Assembly (NCBI GenBank): GCA_029211065.1
Contig: JARGFK010000033.1
Location: 1 to 42,813, forward strand
Reading direction: 5' to 3'
Length of the DNA: 42,813 bases
Origin: Desulfobacterales bacterium
Lineage (GTDB): Bacteria; Desulfobacterota; Desulfobacteria; Desulfobacterales; JARGFK01
The position numbers and the translations under genes are program-made. The first letter of the stretch is position 1; every line of letters begins with the position of its first letter. Of this stretch, positions 1 to 8,290 are shown piece after piece. The notes below the pieces were generated by a model, which made no database searches, was not told the DNA's origin, and saw only the letters and a program-made list of their open reading frames with translations.

Positions 1-26
1 GCCTTCCAAATCAGGGAGCATTTGCA

Positions 27-1037
27 CTACTGTAATCGATTCGGCCACCATCTCCTCAACAGTTCCTGTGCACATCGGGAGGCCTCATCCAGGCGCACGC
101 CCGTTGCGGTAAAATGTCCGGCTGTCAGCCAGGTGTCATAAGGGGTAACATAGTTATTCGCTGCCAGAAAATCCAGGCTTTGTTGAAATTTATTGTATTT
201 TTGGCGCCAGCGAACCGGCAGGATTCCCACACGGCACCCGGCGGTTAAGGCTTCATATACCATGGAAACACTGTCAGCAGTTACCCAAACCGTTAAGTTC
301 TGTTGATACTGCTGTTCAATCCACCCAGGCGGTGTATTTATCGAGTTGAAAAATTCCACTCCGTCGATTCGGGCGGCAAGGTCTTCCAATTGGTGAAGCG
401 TCTCCTGCGGCGTACGCGGCGATGATGAAATGGTCCAACGCAGGTCCGGCCTTTTTTTCACAAGGGTCTTAACCTGATCCATCAATGCTTCGGAATCCCA
501 GTGATGGCTCTTGGGATCCAACCCTCCCACCAGGATCAGACCCCTTCGATGATCATGGGTGTCCGTGTATGCGACATTGTTGGGAGGACCGATGGTCTTG
601 AATATATTATCCAGCAGCTTTTGCCGGTCGTGTTGCGGAACAAAACACAGGTCCATCCGGTCTCTGAAAGGAAAATCAGGCGTCATGCAGGTGACCACCC
701 TGGCCCGGGCGCATTTCTTTTTAAAAAGAAGCATGGGAATGTGGGTGGCGGAACCGGTCCCGATGATCAGGTCCGCACGGTTTTCGCCATGCCTTGGAAC
801 AACCGGCCGAATCAGCAAGGCAATAAATGACAGCCATGCCCGGATGCGCTCGGCCCAGGAAAGGGGATTAACCATCCGGTGAGCCTCCTCAATGACCGTT
901 AATTTCGACAAAGCATTCAACACGCCCCGGGTCTGCTTTTCATGACCCAGGCGGCCATCCCAGAAAGAAACCACCCGCAGCGATTCCAGTCCGTCGGGGT
1001 AATTTGTATCAATGTTTGCAGGTCGCGGTTTACTCAT
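27..1037 (-). CDS. ELM1/GtrOC1-family putative glycosyltransferase
   Basis: A 336-residue protein resembling the Mito_fiss_Elm1 family (PF06258, formerly DUF1022). Bacterial members are regarded as putative glycosyltransferases of cell-envelope clusters. The family signature near the N-terminus is visible (VVSFWDGRLGHEKQTRG, about residues 22-38), and a GTGSATHIP stretch and a late TADSVSMVYEA motif fit a GT-B-like nucleotide-sugar site. I chose the ATG at 1037 over the TTG at 1043. It lies 2 nt after the frameshifted stop of an lpxK remnant, mimicking the usual lpxK-ELM1 junction. Its 5' end is partly duplicated at 3368-3538. The context (lpxK, waaA, O-antigen ligase) points to LPS core or lipid A decoration. 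Donor and acceptor are unknown. Confidence 0.8.
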   Translation of the reverse strand: MSKPRPANIDTNYPDGLESLRVVSFWDGRLGHEKQTRGVLNALSKLTVIEEAHRMVNPLSWAERIRAWLSFIALLIRPVVPRHGENRADLIIGTGSATHIPMLLFKKKCARARVVTCMTPDFPFRDRMDLCFVPQHDRQKLLDNIFKTIGPPNNVAYTDTHDHRRGLILVGGLDPKSHHWDSEALMDQVKTLVKKRPDLRWTISSSPRTPQETLHQLEDLAARIDGVEFFNSINTPPGWIEQQYQQNLTVWVTADSVSMVYEALTAGCRVGILPVRWRQKYNKFQQSLDFLAANNYVTPYDTWLTAGHFTATGVRLDEASRCAQELLRRWWPNRLQ

Positions 1038-1039
1038 AA

Positions 1040-1199
1040 TCAATCCAGCCGATCCCGAATAAACTCCAGAAACGTCCTACTTCCTCTCCGAACAAGACTT
1101 GGGCGCCGATTTTGGCAATATCCCCATCGCGGTATGGATGATAATCCGGAAAGCCGCTGAAGCCTGCCGTTTGACACCCCTGCTTGGCGAACGGCCGCA
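1040..1199 (-). pseudogene. lpxK 3'-end remnant (second copy, decayed)
   Basis: Reverse-strand translation gives GCQTAGFSGFPDYHPYRDGD followed by IGAQVLFGEE. This aligns with the C-terminus of the intact LpxK at 3535-4650 (GCPLVGFSAFPDHHPYTDQD ... IGVQATFGEE). About 34 codons between the two blocks are missing. After FGEE the match continues only in another frame (TFLEFIRDRLD, stop at 1040-1042, against AFRDFIQDRLHA). The fragment therefore has an internal deletion and a frameshift, and no start of its own. It begins immediately after the stop codon of the O-antigen ligase and ends 2 nt before the ELM1 start. It is a relic of a second, diverged lpxK. Confidence 0.85.
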
Positions 1200-2342
1200 T
1201 CACTGCTGCAAAAACACCTGTCGGCGTTGAGAGTAAATCAAACCGATAAAAAAAGAAAGGCTGCCCATAAATCTAAAAGCAAAGAATTGCAAATCAAATT
1301 GCCCCATAATCAAAAAGGCACTTAGACCCAGAATTCCCATGCTCCAGAGAGTATTTTTATGATAAATGAAACGCATCAAATGCCGTTTCAATACAAAACA
1401 AATGGTAAATACCCATATAAGTCCTAGTATCCCACTGCAAACAAACACCTCTAATATAACATTATGGGCTGTAAAAAGGACCAAACCCTTCAAAAATGCG
1501 AGAGGCTTCACACAGCCAATGCCAAATCCCAGGAAGAGGTGTTCCTGAACTGTGGCCTTCAATAAAGCAATCCAAACGCCTCCACGAAGGCTGAGTTGAA
1601 AGCCTTTGTAATTTAAGTAGTATAAGAGTGCAAAAAGACCGAGAAGCATGGCCCCGCAGACTGTTAGTCGAATCCAAGTCTGAATATCTCGTCTGATCGA
1701 CCCCCAAATCATTACAGCGCAGCATACACCCAGCCATGCACCTCTTGAATTTGTTAAAATTAAAAGATATAATCCTATTGCTACCCCTACAATGCTTATT
1801 ATCGAGTTAAGGGATAGACATGACCATTTCTTGTTTCGAACAAGTGGCAAAACCAAGATGCAAAGACCGACCAGATGCACGGCGGCATTGTTGGGGTTCT
1901 TATAATAAGAGAAAAAGAAATGATTTTCCGGATCATGTAAAAAAAGAAAATTCCCCAAAATAACAATAAAAGCCAGAAGATTTACAAATAAAAGTCCTTT
2001 GCGTCGCGCTAATTCCGCAAAAACGAGTGCAAACGGAAAAAAGAGACACCCTCTCAAAACATTATATACCCCATCTGCAGAATGACTGACACTTTGAGAA
2101 AACAACGTAAAGAAGATCAAGTAGGCAAGAAGCAGATAAAATGCTATTCTGATCTGTCTATCTATTTGTATTACTGAGCGATATCCCCACGTGACAAACA
2201 GGGCAGGAATTACCAAAAATGATGAAAGTTTTCCGGGCAGATATAAGCCGATCAGGGCCAACGCCAATAAAATGAGGGAAGCCTGAATAGCTATTGGATG
2301 TTTTATATGGTCCAATTTGAAAGAAAAAATTTTGTTGATCAT
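1200..2342 (-). CDS. O-antigen ligase / Wzy-C family membrane protein (WaaL-like)
   Basis: A 380-residue, very hydrophobic protein with roughly ten to twelve predicted membrane segments. It has the Wzy_C hallmark ILTNSRGAWLG in the middle, a large loop (YKGFQLSLRGGVWIALL), and a late HN motif (TAHNVILEVFVCSG). This family joins or polymerises undecaprenyl-linked glycans at the periplasmic face. Next to lpxK and glycosyltransferases, attachment of O-antigen to lipid A-core is the likely role, but polymerase (Wzy) activity cannot be excluded. The ATG at 2342 follows the upstream stop by 4 nt, with GAAGG just before it. The longer reading from 2405 would overlap the previous gene by 59 nt. Base composition is clearly AT-richer than in the neighbours, suggesting transfer. 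Confidence 0.75.
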   Translation of the reverse strand: MINKIFSFKLDHIKHPIAIQASLILLALALIGLYLPGKLSSFLVIPALFVTWGYRSVIQIDRQIRIAFYLLLAYLIFFTLFSQSVSHSADGVYNVLRGCLFFPFALVFAELARRKGLLFVNLLAFIVILGNFLFLHDPENHFFFSYYKNPNNAAVHLVGLCILVLPLVRNKKWSCLSLNSIISIVGVAIGLYLLILTNSRGAWLGVCCAVMIWGSIRRDIQTWIRLTVCGAMLLGLFALLYYLNYKGFQLSLRGGVWIALLKATVQEHLFLGFGIGCVKPLAFLKGLVLFTAHNVILEVFVCSGILGLIWVFTICFVLKRHLMRFIYHKNTLWSMGILGLSAFLIMGQFDLQFFAFRFMGSLSFFIGLIYSQRRQVFLQQ

Positions 2343-2346
2343 ATTG

Positions 2347-3309
2347 TTATAAACCTTCAATAATGGTTTTGGCACGATGTTGATAAGTGTGGTCTGATAA
2401 AACACGCTTTCTTGCCATCTTAGCCAAGTTATGAGATAGGACTTTATTTTTTCTCAATGCCTCTATTTTTTCGATCATCTCCCTGGGTGATCGAAAAAAA
2501 ATTATCTCTTTGTCCGGTTCAAAATATTCGGAGAGTCCGGATCTGAATTCGACAACTTGCGTAATCCCATATCCAGCACACTCAAAGGTACGCATATTGG
2601 TCCCCTCCCGCACGACTTGGGCATGAATATTAAGCGAGATAGAATATTGGCTGTAAATTTTTCCCATTACGTAATTGGAGACCGGCGGGGAAAAACTTCT
2701 GGGATGTAACCAATAAAGTGAGCTTTTGAGGAAATAGTTACCATACACCTTAAAATCAATCCTGCTGGATAAGAGGGCCTTCAAATAGATGTCACGTTTG
2801 GGATCCTGATTGCCGATAAAGCAGACGTCATGTTGGGTATTGACCGCTTTGAAAGGTTTGTGGATTTCCGGAAGGTGCGCAAATGGAAGAATTCCCCCGA
2901 ACTTTTGTTTTTTAAGATGAGGCACCACTTCATCTCTATAGCCGGGATCAGCAAGGTAAACGCGCCCAAATGGCTCAAGCTGTCCCAAAACCAGCCGTGG
3001 GTCATCAGTAATCCATATGACGTGCTTATCCGAGTGATCTAAAGCTGAAAATTCCTTGATCGTATTAATAAAGATCGCAATATCGTATTCAGTTGAAGCG
3101 ATTTCTTCTGCCAGCCGCATTCCCCATTTTTTTTTATTTTTTCTATAATCCAATTTGTCTTTAAGTCCCACAGGGTAAGTAAAAAACCATTTTACATGTT
3201 CAGACAAATCTTGTAACGCCCGGAAAAAATAGTTGCTAAGTCCCCCTTTCCAGGGTTTGGCAACCAAAATAACCTTGCCGGCAATAAACTTCTTAACCTC
3301 TTTTTTCAT
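2347..3309 (-). CDS. CgeB-like glycosyltransferase family 1 protein
   Basis: About 320 residues from the ATG at 3309. A longer frame from a TTG at 3390 would begin inside the ELM1 remnant and is unlikely. The C-terminal half has the CgeB/Glyco_trans_1_2-type pattern: NIHAQVVREGTNMRTFECAGYG, then LSEYFEPDKEIIFFRSPREM. This is the GT4-like nucleotide-sugar binding region with the usual glutamate (FE). The N-terminal KVILVAKPWKGGLSNYFF resembles a Rossmann-type start. The substrate is unknown. It is probably cotranscribed with the O-antigen ligase, whose start lies 4 nt past this stop. Like the ligase it is AT-rich relative to the lpx genes, consistent with both arriving together. Confidence 0.75.
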   Translation of the reverse strand: MKKEVKKFIAGKVILVAKPWKGGLSNYFFRALQDLSEHVKWFFTYPVGLKDKLDYRKNKKKWGMRLAEEIASTEYDIAIFINTIKEFSALDHSDKHVIWITDDPRLVLGQLEPFGRVYLADPGYRDEVVPHLKKQKFGGILPFAHLPEIHKPFKAVNTQHDVCFIGNQDPKRDIYLKALLSSRIDFKVYGNYFLKSSLYWLHPRSFSPPVSNYVMGKIYSQYSISLNIHAQVVREGTNMRTFECAGYGITQVVEFRSGLSEYFEPDKEIIFFRSPREMIEKIEALRKNKVLSHNLAKMARKRVLSDHTYQHRAKTIIEGL

Positions 3310-3367
3310 TTTGACTGAAGCACCAATTCCAATTCTATTCGTTATGCAACAAACTGAAATTTCCCAT

Positions 3368-3538
3368 TTAAATTGCGGCAGTCTCCCCAATGTCCATTAA
3401 TTTGGCCAGGGCCGCCAGGACCCCGCGGGTCTGTTTTTCATGACCCAGGCGACCATCCCAAAATGAAACGACCTTGAGCGGTTTCAAACCGCGAGGGGGG
3501 GTTGCATCACTATTTTTCAGTTGCGTTGGTATCATCAT
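3368..3538 (-). pseudogene. ELM1-family 5'-end remnant (second copy, truncated)
   Basis: A 56-codon frame whose first ATG overlaps the lpxK stop as ATGA. Its residues 23-41 (KVVSFWDGRLGHEKQTRGV) match the intact ELM1-family protein at 27-1037 almost exactly. The first 20 residues are poorly conserved between the copies. Similarity ends near LAKLMDIGE, and the frame stops at 3368-3370 just before the glycosyltransferase region. Only about one sixth of the gene is left, so no function is expected. The ATGA coupling shows that lpxK-ELM1 was once a translationally coupled pair here. Confidence 0.85.
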
Positions 3539-4650
3539 GCATGGAGCCGATCTTGGATAAAATCCCGAAAAGCCGTTTCCTCTTCTCCGAATGTGGCCTG
3601 GACGCCGATGACAACAAGCTTCAGGGGCCAGTGGATTCTTCCTGAAATTTTGCTGAAATCTTTCTCGGTCGTTGCCAGGGTCTCAGCACCCGCCTGCCGG
3701 GCCGCTTGCAGGATAGCGGCGAGATCCTGATCGGTATAAGGGTGATGATCCGGAAAAGCGCTGAAGCCCACCAATGGACACCCCGTTTCCGTCAGCGAAT
3801 CTCTAAAATTACGATTGTTCGCCAGCCCGGAAAACGCGAAAACCCGCACCTGTTTCATCCCTTCCGGACCCAACGCAGGCGACGCCGTCTGGCCGGCGGG
3901 TTCTTTCGAACCCACCACCCGTGCGATCATCGGCATATGACGGGACCTGAAAACAGGCCGGCGGGGCGCCATTTTCCGGATCTTTTCAACCGTTGCTGTT
4001 TTTTCTTTTGGAGACCGCGTCAGAATAACGGCATCACACCGCAGCAGCGCTTCTCCCGGCTCCCTTAACGTCCCCCTGGGCAGCAGGTGATCGTTGCCGA
4101 AGGGGCGACGATCGTCCAACAGGACCAGATCGATATCCCTTTCCAGCCCGATGTGCTGAAAGGCATCGTCCAGCACCACCACGTCAACGCCGAACGCCCC
4201 AATGGCCGCCATCCCGGATTTGAACCGATCCCGGCCCACCAGCACCGGGATCCCCTTGAGACTTTCCGCCAGCAAATAGGGCTCATCGCCGGCCATTGCA
4301 GGTGTCATGCAGATACGTTGCCCGTCACTGACGATCCCCCCGTTTTTTTCAGCGCCGCCTTTATACCCCCGGCTGATAACCGCTACTTTATATCCGAGCT
4401 GTTGCACCAGCCGGGCCACATAAACGGTCATGGGCGTTTTACCGGTCCCGCCCACGGTAATATTTCCTATTGAAACAACCCGGCAGGGCAACTTTTTTGT
4501 TTTCAGCAAGTGCCGCCGGTAAAGGACCTGCCGGCCCTTCAAGGCTGCCGCATAAAGTCGTGAAAGCAGATACAGCAACAAATCAAACAGATTACATCTG
4601 CCGCTGTCGTCCGTCATGGCGGACTGAACTTTGTTTGTCAGATAATTCAT
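3535..4650 (-). CDS. lpxK: Tetraacyldisaccharide 4'-kinase
   Basis: LpxK phosphorylates the 4' position of tetraacyldisaccharide 1-phosphate to make lipid IVA, at the inner face of the cytoplasmic membrane. The protein (371 residues) has the P-loop GNITVGGTGKTP at residues 62-73, a hydrophobic N-terminal anchor region (about 21-37), DDAFQH, LLPRGTLREP, and the C-terminal GFSAFPDHHPY and TEKDFSK motifs of the family. The start at 4650 overlaps the end of waaA by 59 nt and has a GGA upstream. An alternative ATG lies at 4617. The stop overlaps the ELM1 remnant start. It follows lptF, lptG and waaA in one tight minus-strand transcript. Part of its 3' end is duplicated in decayed form at 1040-1199. 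Confidence 0.95.
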   Translation of the reverse strand: MNYLTNKVQSAMTDDSGRCNLFDLLLYLLSRLYAAALKGRQVLYRRHLLKTKKLPCRVVSIGNITVGGTGKTPMTVYVARLVQQLGYKVAVISRGYKGGAEKNGGIVSDGQRICMTPAMAGDEPYLLAESLKGIPVLVGRDRFKSGMAAIGAFGVDVVVLDDAFQHIGLERDIDLVLLDDRRPFGNDHLLPRGTLREPGEALLRCDAVILTRSPKEKTATVEKIRKMAPRRPVFRSRHMPMIARVVGSKEPAGQTASPALGPEGMKQVRVFAFSGLANNRNFRDSLTETGCPLVGFSAFPDHHPYTDQDLAAILQAARQAGAETLATTEKDFSKISGRIHWPLKLVVIGVQATFGEEETAFRDFIQDRLHA

Positions 4651-5956
4651 TTACGATAATTTCCAAATTTCTTCTCACCGCGCCTTTGTTTTCGCAGAAC
4701 ACCCGATACGCGTTTCGTCCCATCTCATCTGCTTTCAGACTGTTTTCCATCAGCATGTGGACAGCAGTGGACAGTTCCCAGGCATCGCGAACCTGCAGTG
4801 CCCCCCCGGATTCAAGGAGCATCCGGGCGATGGCAATAAAATCGCTCATATCCGGCCCGAAAAGGACCGGTCTGGAAAATGCCGCCGGTTCCAGCGGATT
4901 GTGGCCGCCGCAATCCACCAGGCTGCCGCCGATAAAGGCCATATCGGCCAAGGCATACAAAGCCCTTAAATCGCCGATGGTATCGACGATAATGACATCG
5001 AACGGTCGCGCCTCCTTATGGGAAGACAGGTGTGAAACAAGCGCGGTCGCTATGCCCGCCTGCTGAAACAGGCGGACAACCGCAGCGGCGCGCAGAGGGT
5101 CGCGGGGCGCCACCATCAGGGTCATATCAAAATGGTTGCGCTGCAGCCGGATAAAAACATCCCTAACCACCGCTTCTTCACCTTCATGAGTGCTTCCCGC
5201 CAGCCAGACTTTTTTCCCCGAAGCGATTTTCAACCGCCGGCGCCACTGCTGTATCTGATCGTCTGGAACCGGGTCATCGTTCTGGTCGAATTTCACGTTT
5301 CCGGTCACGATGATCCGGCCGGGAGGGATGCCCAGCCGCCGAAAGCGTTCCGCATCCAGGGAAGACTGCGCACAGATTTTTAAAAGCCCGGAAAACATCC
5401 ACCTGAAAAAAAAAGCAAATCGTTTGTAGCCGCTGAAGGATTTTTTTGAAAGCCGGGCGTTGATGAGCAGAACCGGCACCTTGCGCAGAGTCATCTCATG
5501 TAAAAAATTCGGCCAGATATCGGTTTCGACGATAACGACCAGCGCGGGGTTGATCTTTTTCACAACATGCCTGACCGAAAAGGCCAGATCGTAAGGGTAG
5601 AAAAAAATCGCATCAACAATCCCGGTTAAACGCCGACTTGCCACTTCATAGCCGGTTTGGGTGGAAACCGAAAAAAAGATGCTGTAATTTTCTATTTTAT
5701 TTTTCAATTCCGCTACCAATGAAACTGCGGACAAGACTTCGCCCACGGACAATGCATGAATCCAGACCGGACTTTTTATGTTTTTGCGAACTTCCGGGCA
5801 ATCGATAGCGGCAGGCAGACGTTTAAACCCCAGCCGAAAGGGAAACGTCCGGCGCATCTTCTTGGAAGCCAGTAAAGCAGACAGGATCAGAGGGAGCCCC
5901 AGCACCGTCGCAATAAACAACAGGATATTATAAACGAAAATCACAAGGAGCCTCAC
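4592..5956 (-). CDS. waaA: Kdo transferase (3-deoxy-D-manno-octulosonic acid transferase)
   Basis: WaaA (KdtA, GT30) adds Kdo from CMP-Kdo to lipid IVA at the inner membrane. The 454-residue protein starts with a single membrane anchor (residues 1-30) and has WIHALSVGEV with the conserved glutamate at 73. It carries the family patterns VIVETDIWPNFL, LLINARLS, VTGNVKFD, VWLAGSTHEGEE, and the CMP-Kdo site FIGGSLVDCGGHNPLEPAAF. The GTG start overlaps the lptG stop by 4 nt (GTGA), implying translational coupling. Length is slightly above the enterobacterial enzyme, through loops and tail. The number of Kdo residues added cannot be judged from sequence. Confidence 0.95.
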   Translation of the reverse strand: MRLLVIFVYNILLFIATVLGLPLILSALLASKKMRRTFPFRLGFKRLPAAIDCPEVRKNIKSPVWIHALSVGEVLSAVSLVAELKNKIENYSIFFSVSTQTGYEVASRRLTGIVDAIFFYPYDLAFSVRHVVKKINPALVVIVETDIWPNFLHEMTLRKVPVLLINARLSKKSFSGYKRFAFFFRWMFSGLLKICAQSSLDAERFRRLGIPPGRIIVTGNVKFDQNDDPVPDDQIQQWRRRLKIASGKKVWLAGSTHEGEEAVVRDVFIRLQRNHFDMTLMVAPRDPLRAAAVVRLFQQAGIATALVSHLSSHKEARPFDVIIVDTIGDLRALYALADMAFIGGSLVDCGGHNPLEPAAFSRPVLFGPDMSDFIAIARMLLESGGALQVRDAWELSTAVHMLMENSLKADEMGRNAYRVFCENKGAVRRNLEIIVNELSDKQSSVRHDGRQRQM

Positions 5957-7032
5957 TCTGCATGCATCAGCATCAGGACGCCCAGACAGAGAAAAACAAA
6001 ATTGGCTGCCCAGACAGCCAGCAGGGGCGGCAGCATTTCACCGCGGCCCAGCGACACGCTGAAACTGTAAAAAACCCAGTACAGGAAGGCAACCCCCAGT
6101 CCGTAAACGATACTGACCGGCAGTCCTTCCTTTAACTTCCCGCGAATCGCAATCCCGGTGCCGACCATGCTCAACAGCAGACATACAAACGGAAACGCAA
6201 ACTTGGCATATAGATCGATGCGCTGGGAGGTGGCATCGTAACCTTCCGATTCGATCCGGCGGATGTAGGCATAAAGTTCTTTAAAACTCATCTCTTCTGA
6301 TTTATTGGCCACCCGCTTTAAATCTTCAGGTATGAATTCCAGTTTTTCAACACGCTCCGGATAGAATTCGACGGTGTAATTTCCTTGTTGCGAAATTGAA
6401 TTCTGCTCCATAATATCATACAATACCCATTGCCCCTGCTGATAGACCCCTTTGGGGGCATCAACCCTTCGCACCAGTCTGAACTCCCCGTCGAAATAGT
6501 TTAGTGAAATGCCGTAAATGGCCGGTATCTGCGGGTCATAATGTTTGATATGGATGATGGCGCGGTTTCCTTTCATCCAGATATTCTTCTCTCGCGATAA
6601 AACAGCGGCTTCTTTGCGGACCTCTTTTAACCAGATATGATTGGCCCGCCCGACAGTGAGGGGGACAACCACCTCGGAAAGAAAGAACATTAATAAACTC
6701 ACCAGCAGTCCCATGGCGATCATGGGTTTTAACAGGTGGTAAATGCTGACCCCGGCGCTTTTCAGGGCGATGATTTCATTGTTTTTATTCATCAGGCCGA
6801 AAACAACCAGCACCGCCAGCAGGAGTCCGACCGGTGTTATCTGGGCGATGATGAAAGGGGCCTTGTAGACAAAAAATATCAGCGCCCTGGAAAACGGCAG
6901 CCCTGCTTCCAGAAAATCATCGATCTTTTCAAAAAAGTCCACGACAATATAGATGCCGACGACCATGAATAGGACAATGGTCAGGTATTTAAGAACCTCG
7001 CGAATGATATACTTATGAATTATCGGCATCAT
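5953..7032 (-). CDS. lptG: LPS export ABC transporter permease LptG
   Basis: LptG pairs with LptF and the LptB ATPase to pull LPS out of the inner membrane toward LptC/LptA. The protein has 359 residues with the YjgP/YjgQ layout. Three membrane segments lie in the first ~115 residues, including the coupling-helix region LLAVLVVFGLMNKNNEIIALKSAGVS. A periplasmic beta-jellyroll follows (about 130-265), then three C-terminal membrane segments. It lies 18 nt behind lptF and overlaps waaA by 4 nt. The second YjgP/YjgQ protein at 7051-8217 is its partner. I assign F and G by order and by likeness of the N-terminus, so the two names could be exchanged. Confidence 0.9.
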   Translation of the reverse strand: MMPIIHKYIIREVLKYLTIVLFMVVGIYIVVDFFEKIDDFLEAGLPFSRALIFFVYKAPFIIAQITPVGLLLAVLVVFGLMNKNNEIIALKSAGVSIYHLLKPMIAMGLLVSLLMFFLSEVVVPLTVGRANHIWLKEVRKEAAVLSREKNIWMKGNRAIIHIKHYDPQIPAIYGISLNYFDGEFRLVRRVDAPKGVYQQGQWVLYDIMEQNSISQQGNYTVEFYPERVEKLEFIPEDLKRVANKSEEMSFKELYAYIRRIESEGYDATSQRIDLYAKFAFPFVCLLLSMVGTGIAIRGKLKEGLPVSIVYGLGVAFLYWVFYSFSVSLGRGEMLPPLLAVWAANFVFLCLGVLMLMHAE

Positions 7033-7050
7033 CTTTAGACAGTCTTTGTA

Positions 7051-8217
7051 TTAGCATCGTTCCCGTTTTTTTATCAACCGGGACAGAAAATTCATCTGAA
7101 AGGTCCGCTCCCGGGCGGTTTGCCTGAGCAGAAAAAACCCGATACCCCCCATCACGACATTCGGAACCCACATGCCGATCAGTGGCGGATAAACCCCGGC
7201 TTCACCAAACACCCAACCGGCGGAGAGAAGGATATAATAGCTTAAAAAGAAAACCAGACCCAACCCTACGCCATAAGACCGTCTGGCTGAACGGGAGTGT
7301 ATCCCCAACGGAACAGCCAGCAGTCCGAGTGCAAAACACGCAAACGGAATTGAAAATTTTTTATGGAATTCCATCAGGGTCAGATAATACTGGTCGTTTT
7401 TGAGGGAGGTATTTTTCAAATAGTGCCGCAGCTCGGCCAGATCCATTTCTTCTTCGTCTTTATCGCCGCCCCCCCGGACCGGCTGTGCCATCCGCTTGAT
7501 ATCCAGGGTGATGTCATAGGTGTCGAAATTGATGGAGTGGGCCGAACGGCTCTTCATGTCGACCTGATTAATGGTTCCGTTATACAACCGCAGTCGGTAC
7601 TGCAGGTCCTGGGGATTGCTGAACAGTCTCCCTTTTGACGCCACCACGGTACTGATCAGGTTCGGGGTTCTTTGATCCTCAATGAACACATCCACCAGGG
7701 CTTTGTTCTTAAGGTCGACCTGATTCACATAAAGCATTACACCGTCAAAGCTGTCGCTGAAAGTCCGCTCTTTGAGGCCGATGTCAATGTTTGAAGAAAT
7801 CACCTTGAAGGACAACTCTTTTAATGAAAGCTTGCCCCAGGGCAAGGCATAAATCGCCATGAAACTTGTCAGCGCCCAGCCGATGAAGGCAAAAAGAAAA
7901 ACCGGCGGAAGCAATCGGTAGATATGACACCCTCCGGCCTTGAGCGCCACGATTTCATTATCGCTGGACAAGCGCAAAAAGGTCAGCAATACCGCCATCA
8001 TAACGGACATGGGGATTACGAATTCCAGAAAAAAAGGCATGGAATAAATCAGCATCAACACGATCGCCCACAGGCTGACCTTATAATTTACCACCAGATT
8101 GGTGATATCGAGAATTTTCGTCATCAGAAAAATAAAGGTCAGAAAAAACAGATTGATGACAAACGGCGGGATTAGCTCCTTAAAGATATAGCGGTTAATA
8201 ATCGTATTGAATTTCAC
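7051..8217 (-). CDS. lptF: LPS export ABC transporter permease LptF
   Basis: Partner of LptG in the LptB2FG extractor. From the GTG at 8217 the protein has 388 residues: an N-terminal amphipathic/transmembrane start (FNTIINRYIFKELIPPF), three membrane helices with the RLSSDNEIVALKAGG coupling motif, a jellyroll domain, and three C-terminal helices with IPFACFALGLLAVPLG. I prefer GTG 8217 to the ATG at 8247. The GTG matches where family members begin, and AGGG lies upstream, whereas the ATG has no visible ribosome site. The upstream ten codons coincide with a dispersed 27-nt repeat (8213-8239). First gene of lptF-lptG-waaA-lpxK. Confidence 0.88.
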   Translation of the reverse strand: MKFNTIINRYIFKELIPPFVINLFFLTFIFLMTKILDITNLVVNYKVSLWAIVLMLIYSMPFFLEFVIPMSVMMAVLLTFLRLSSDNEIVALKAGGCHIYRLLPPVFLFAFIGWALTSFMAIYALPWGKLSLKELSFKVISSNIDIGLKERTFSDSFDGVMLYVNQVDLKNKALVDVFIEDQRTPNLISTVVASKGRLFSNPQDLQYRLRLYNGTINQVDMKSRSAHSINFDTYDITLDIKRMAQPVRGGGDKDEEEMDLAELRHYLKNTSLKNDQYYLTLMEFHKKFSIPFACFALGLLAVPLGIHSRSARRSYGVGLGLVFFLSYYILLSAGWVFGEAGVYPPLIGMWVPNVVMGGIGFFLLRQTARERTFQMNFLSRLIKKRERC

Positions 8218-8239
8218 TTGAGCCCTTGACCCCTTAAAT
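8213..8239. repeat. 27-nt dispersed repeat, copy 1
   Basis: The motif begins TTCACTTGAGCCCTTGACCC and is matched at 24 of 27 positions by 19071-19097, 11 kb away. This copy contains the proposed GTG start codon and the ribosome-binding AGGG of lptF on the opposite strand. The second copy is purely intergenic. The two copies share orientation relative to the minus-strand genes. Confidence 0.6.
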
Positions 8240-8290
8240 ATGAACATAAATTCAATGACGTTTTAATTCGCTAAAGAAACCTGGCGAATA

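Noticed and set aside
1-21. Possible start of another minus-strand gene (ATG at 19-21)
   Set aside because: Only seven codons before the window edge and no ribosome site, so it cannot be supported.
4087-4473. Plus-strand open frame across lpxK
   Set aside because: It lies wholly antisense to lpxK, which has all family motifs, and it is a shadow of GC-rich codon usage.
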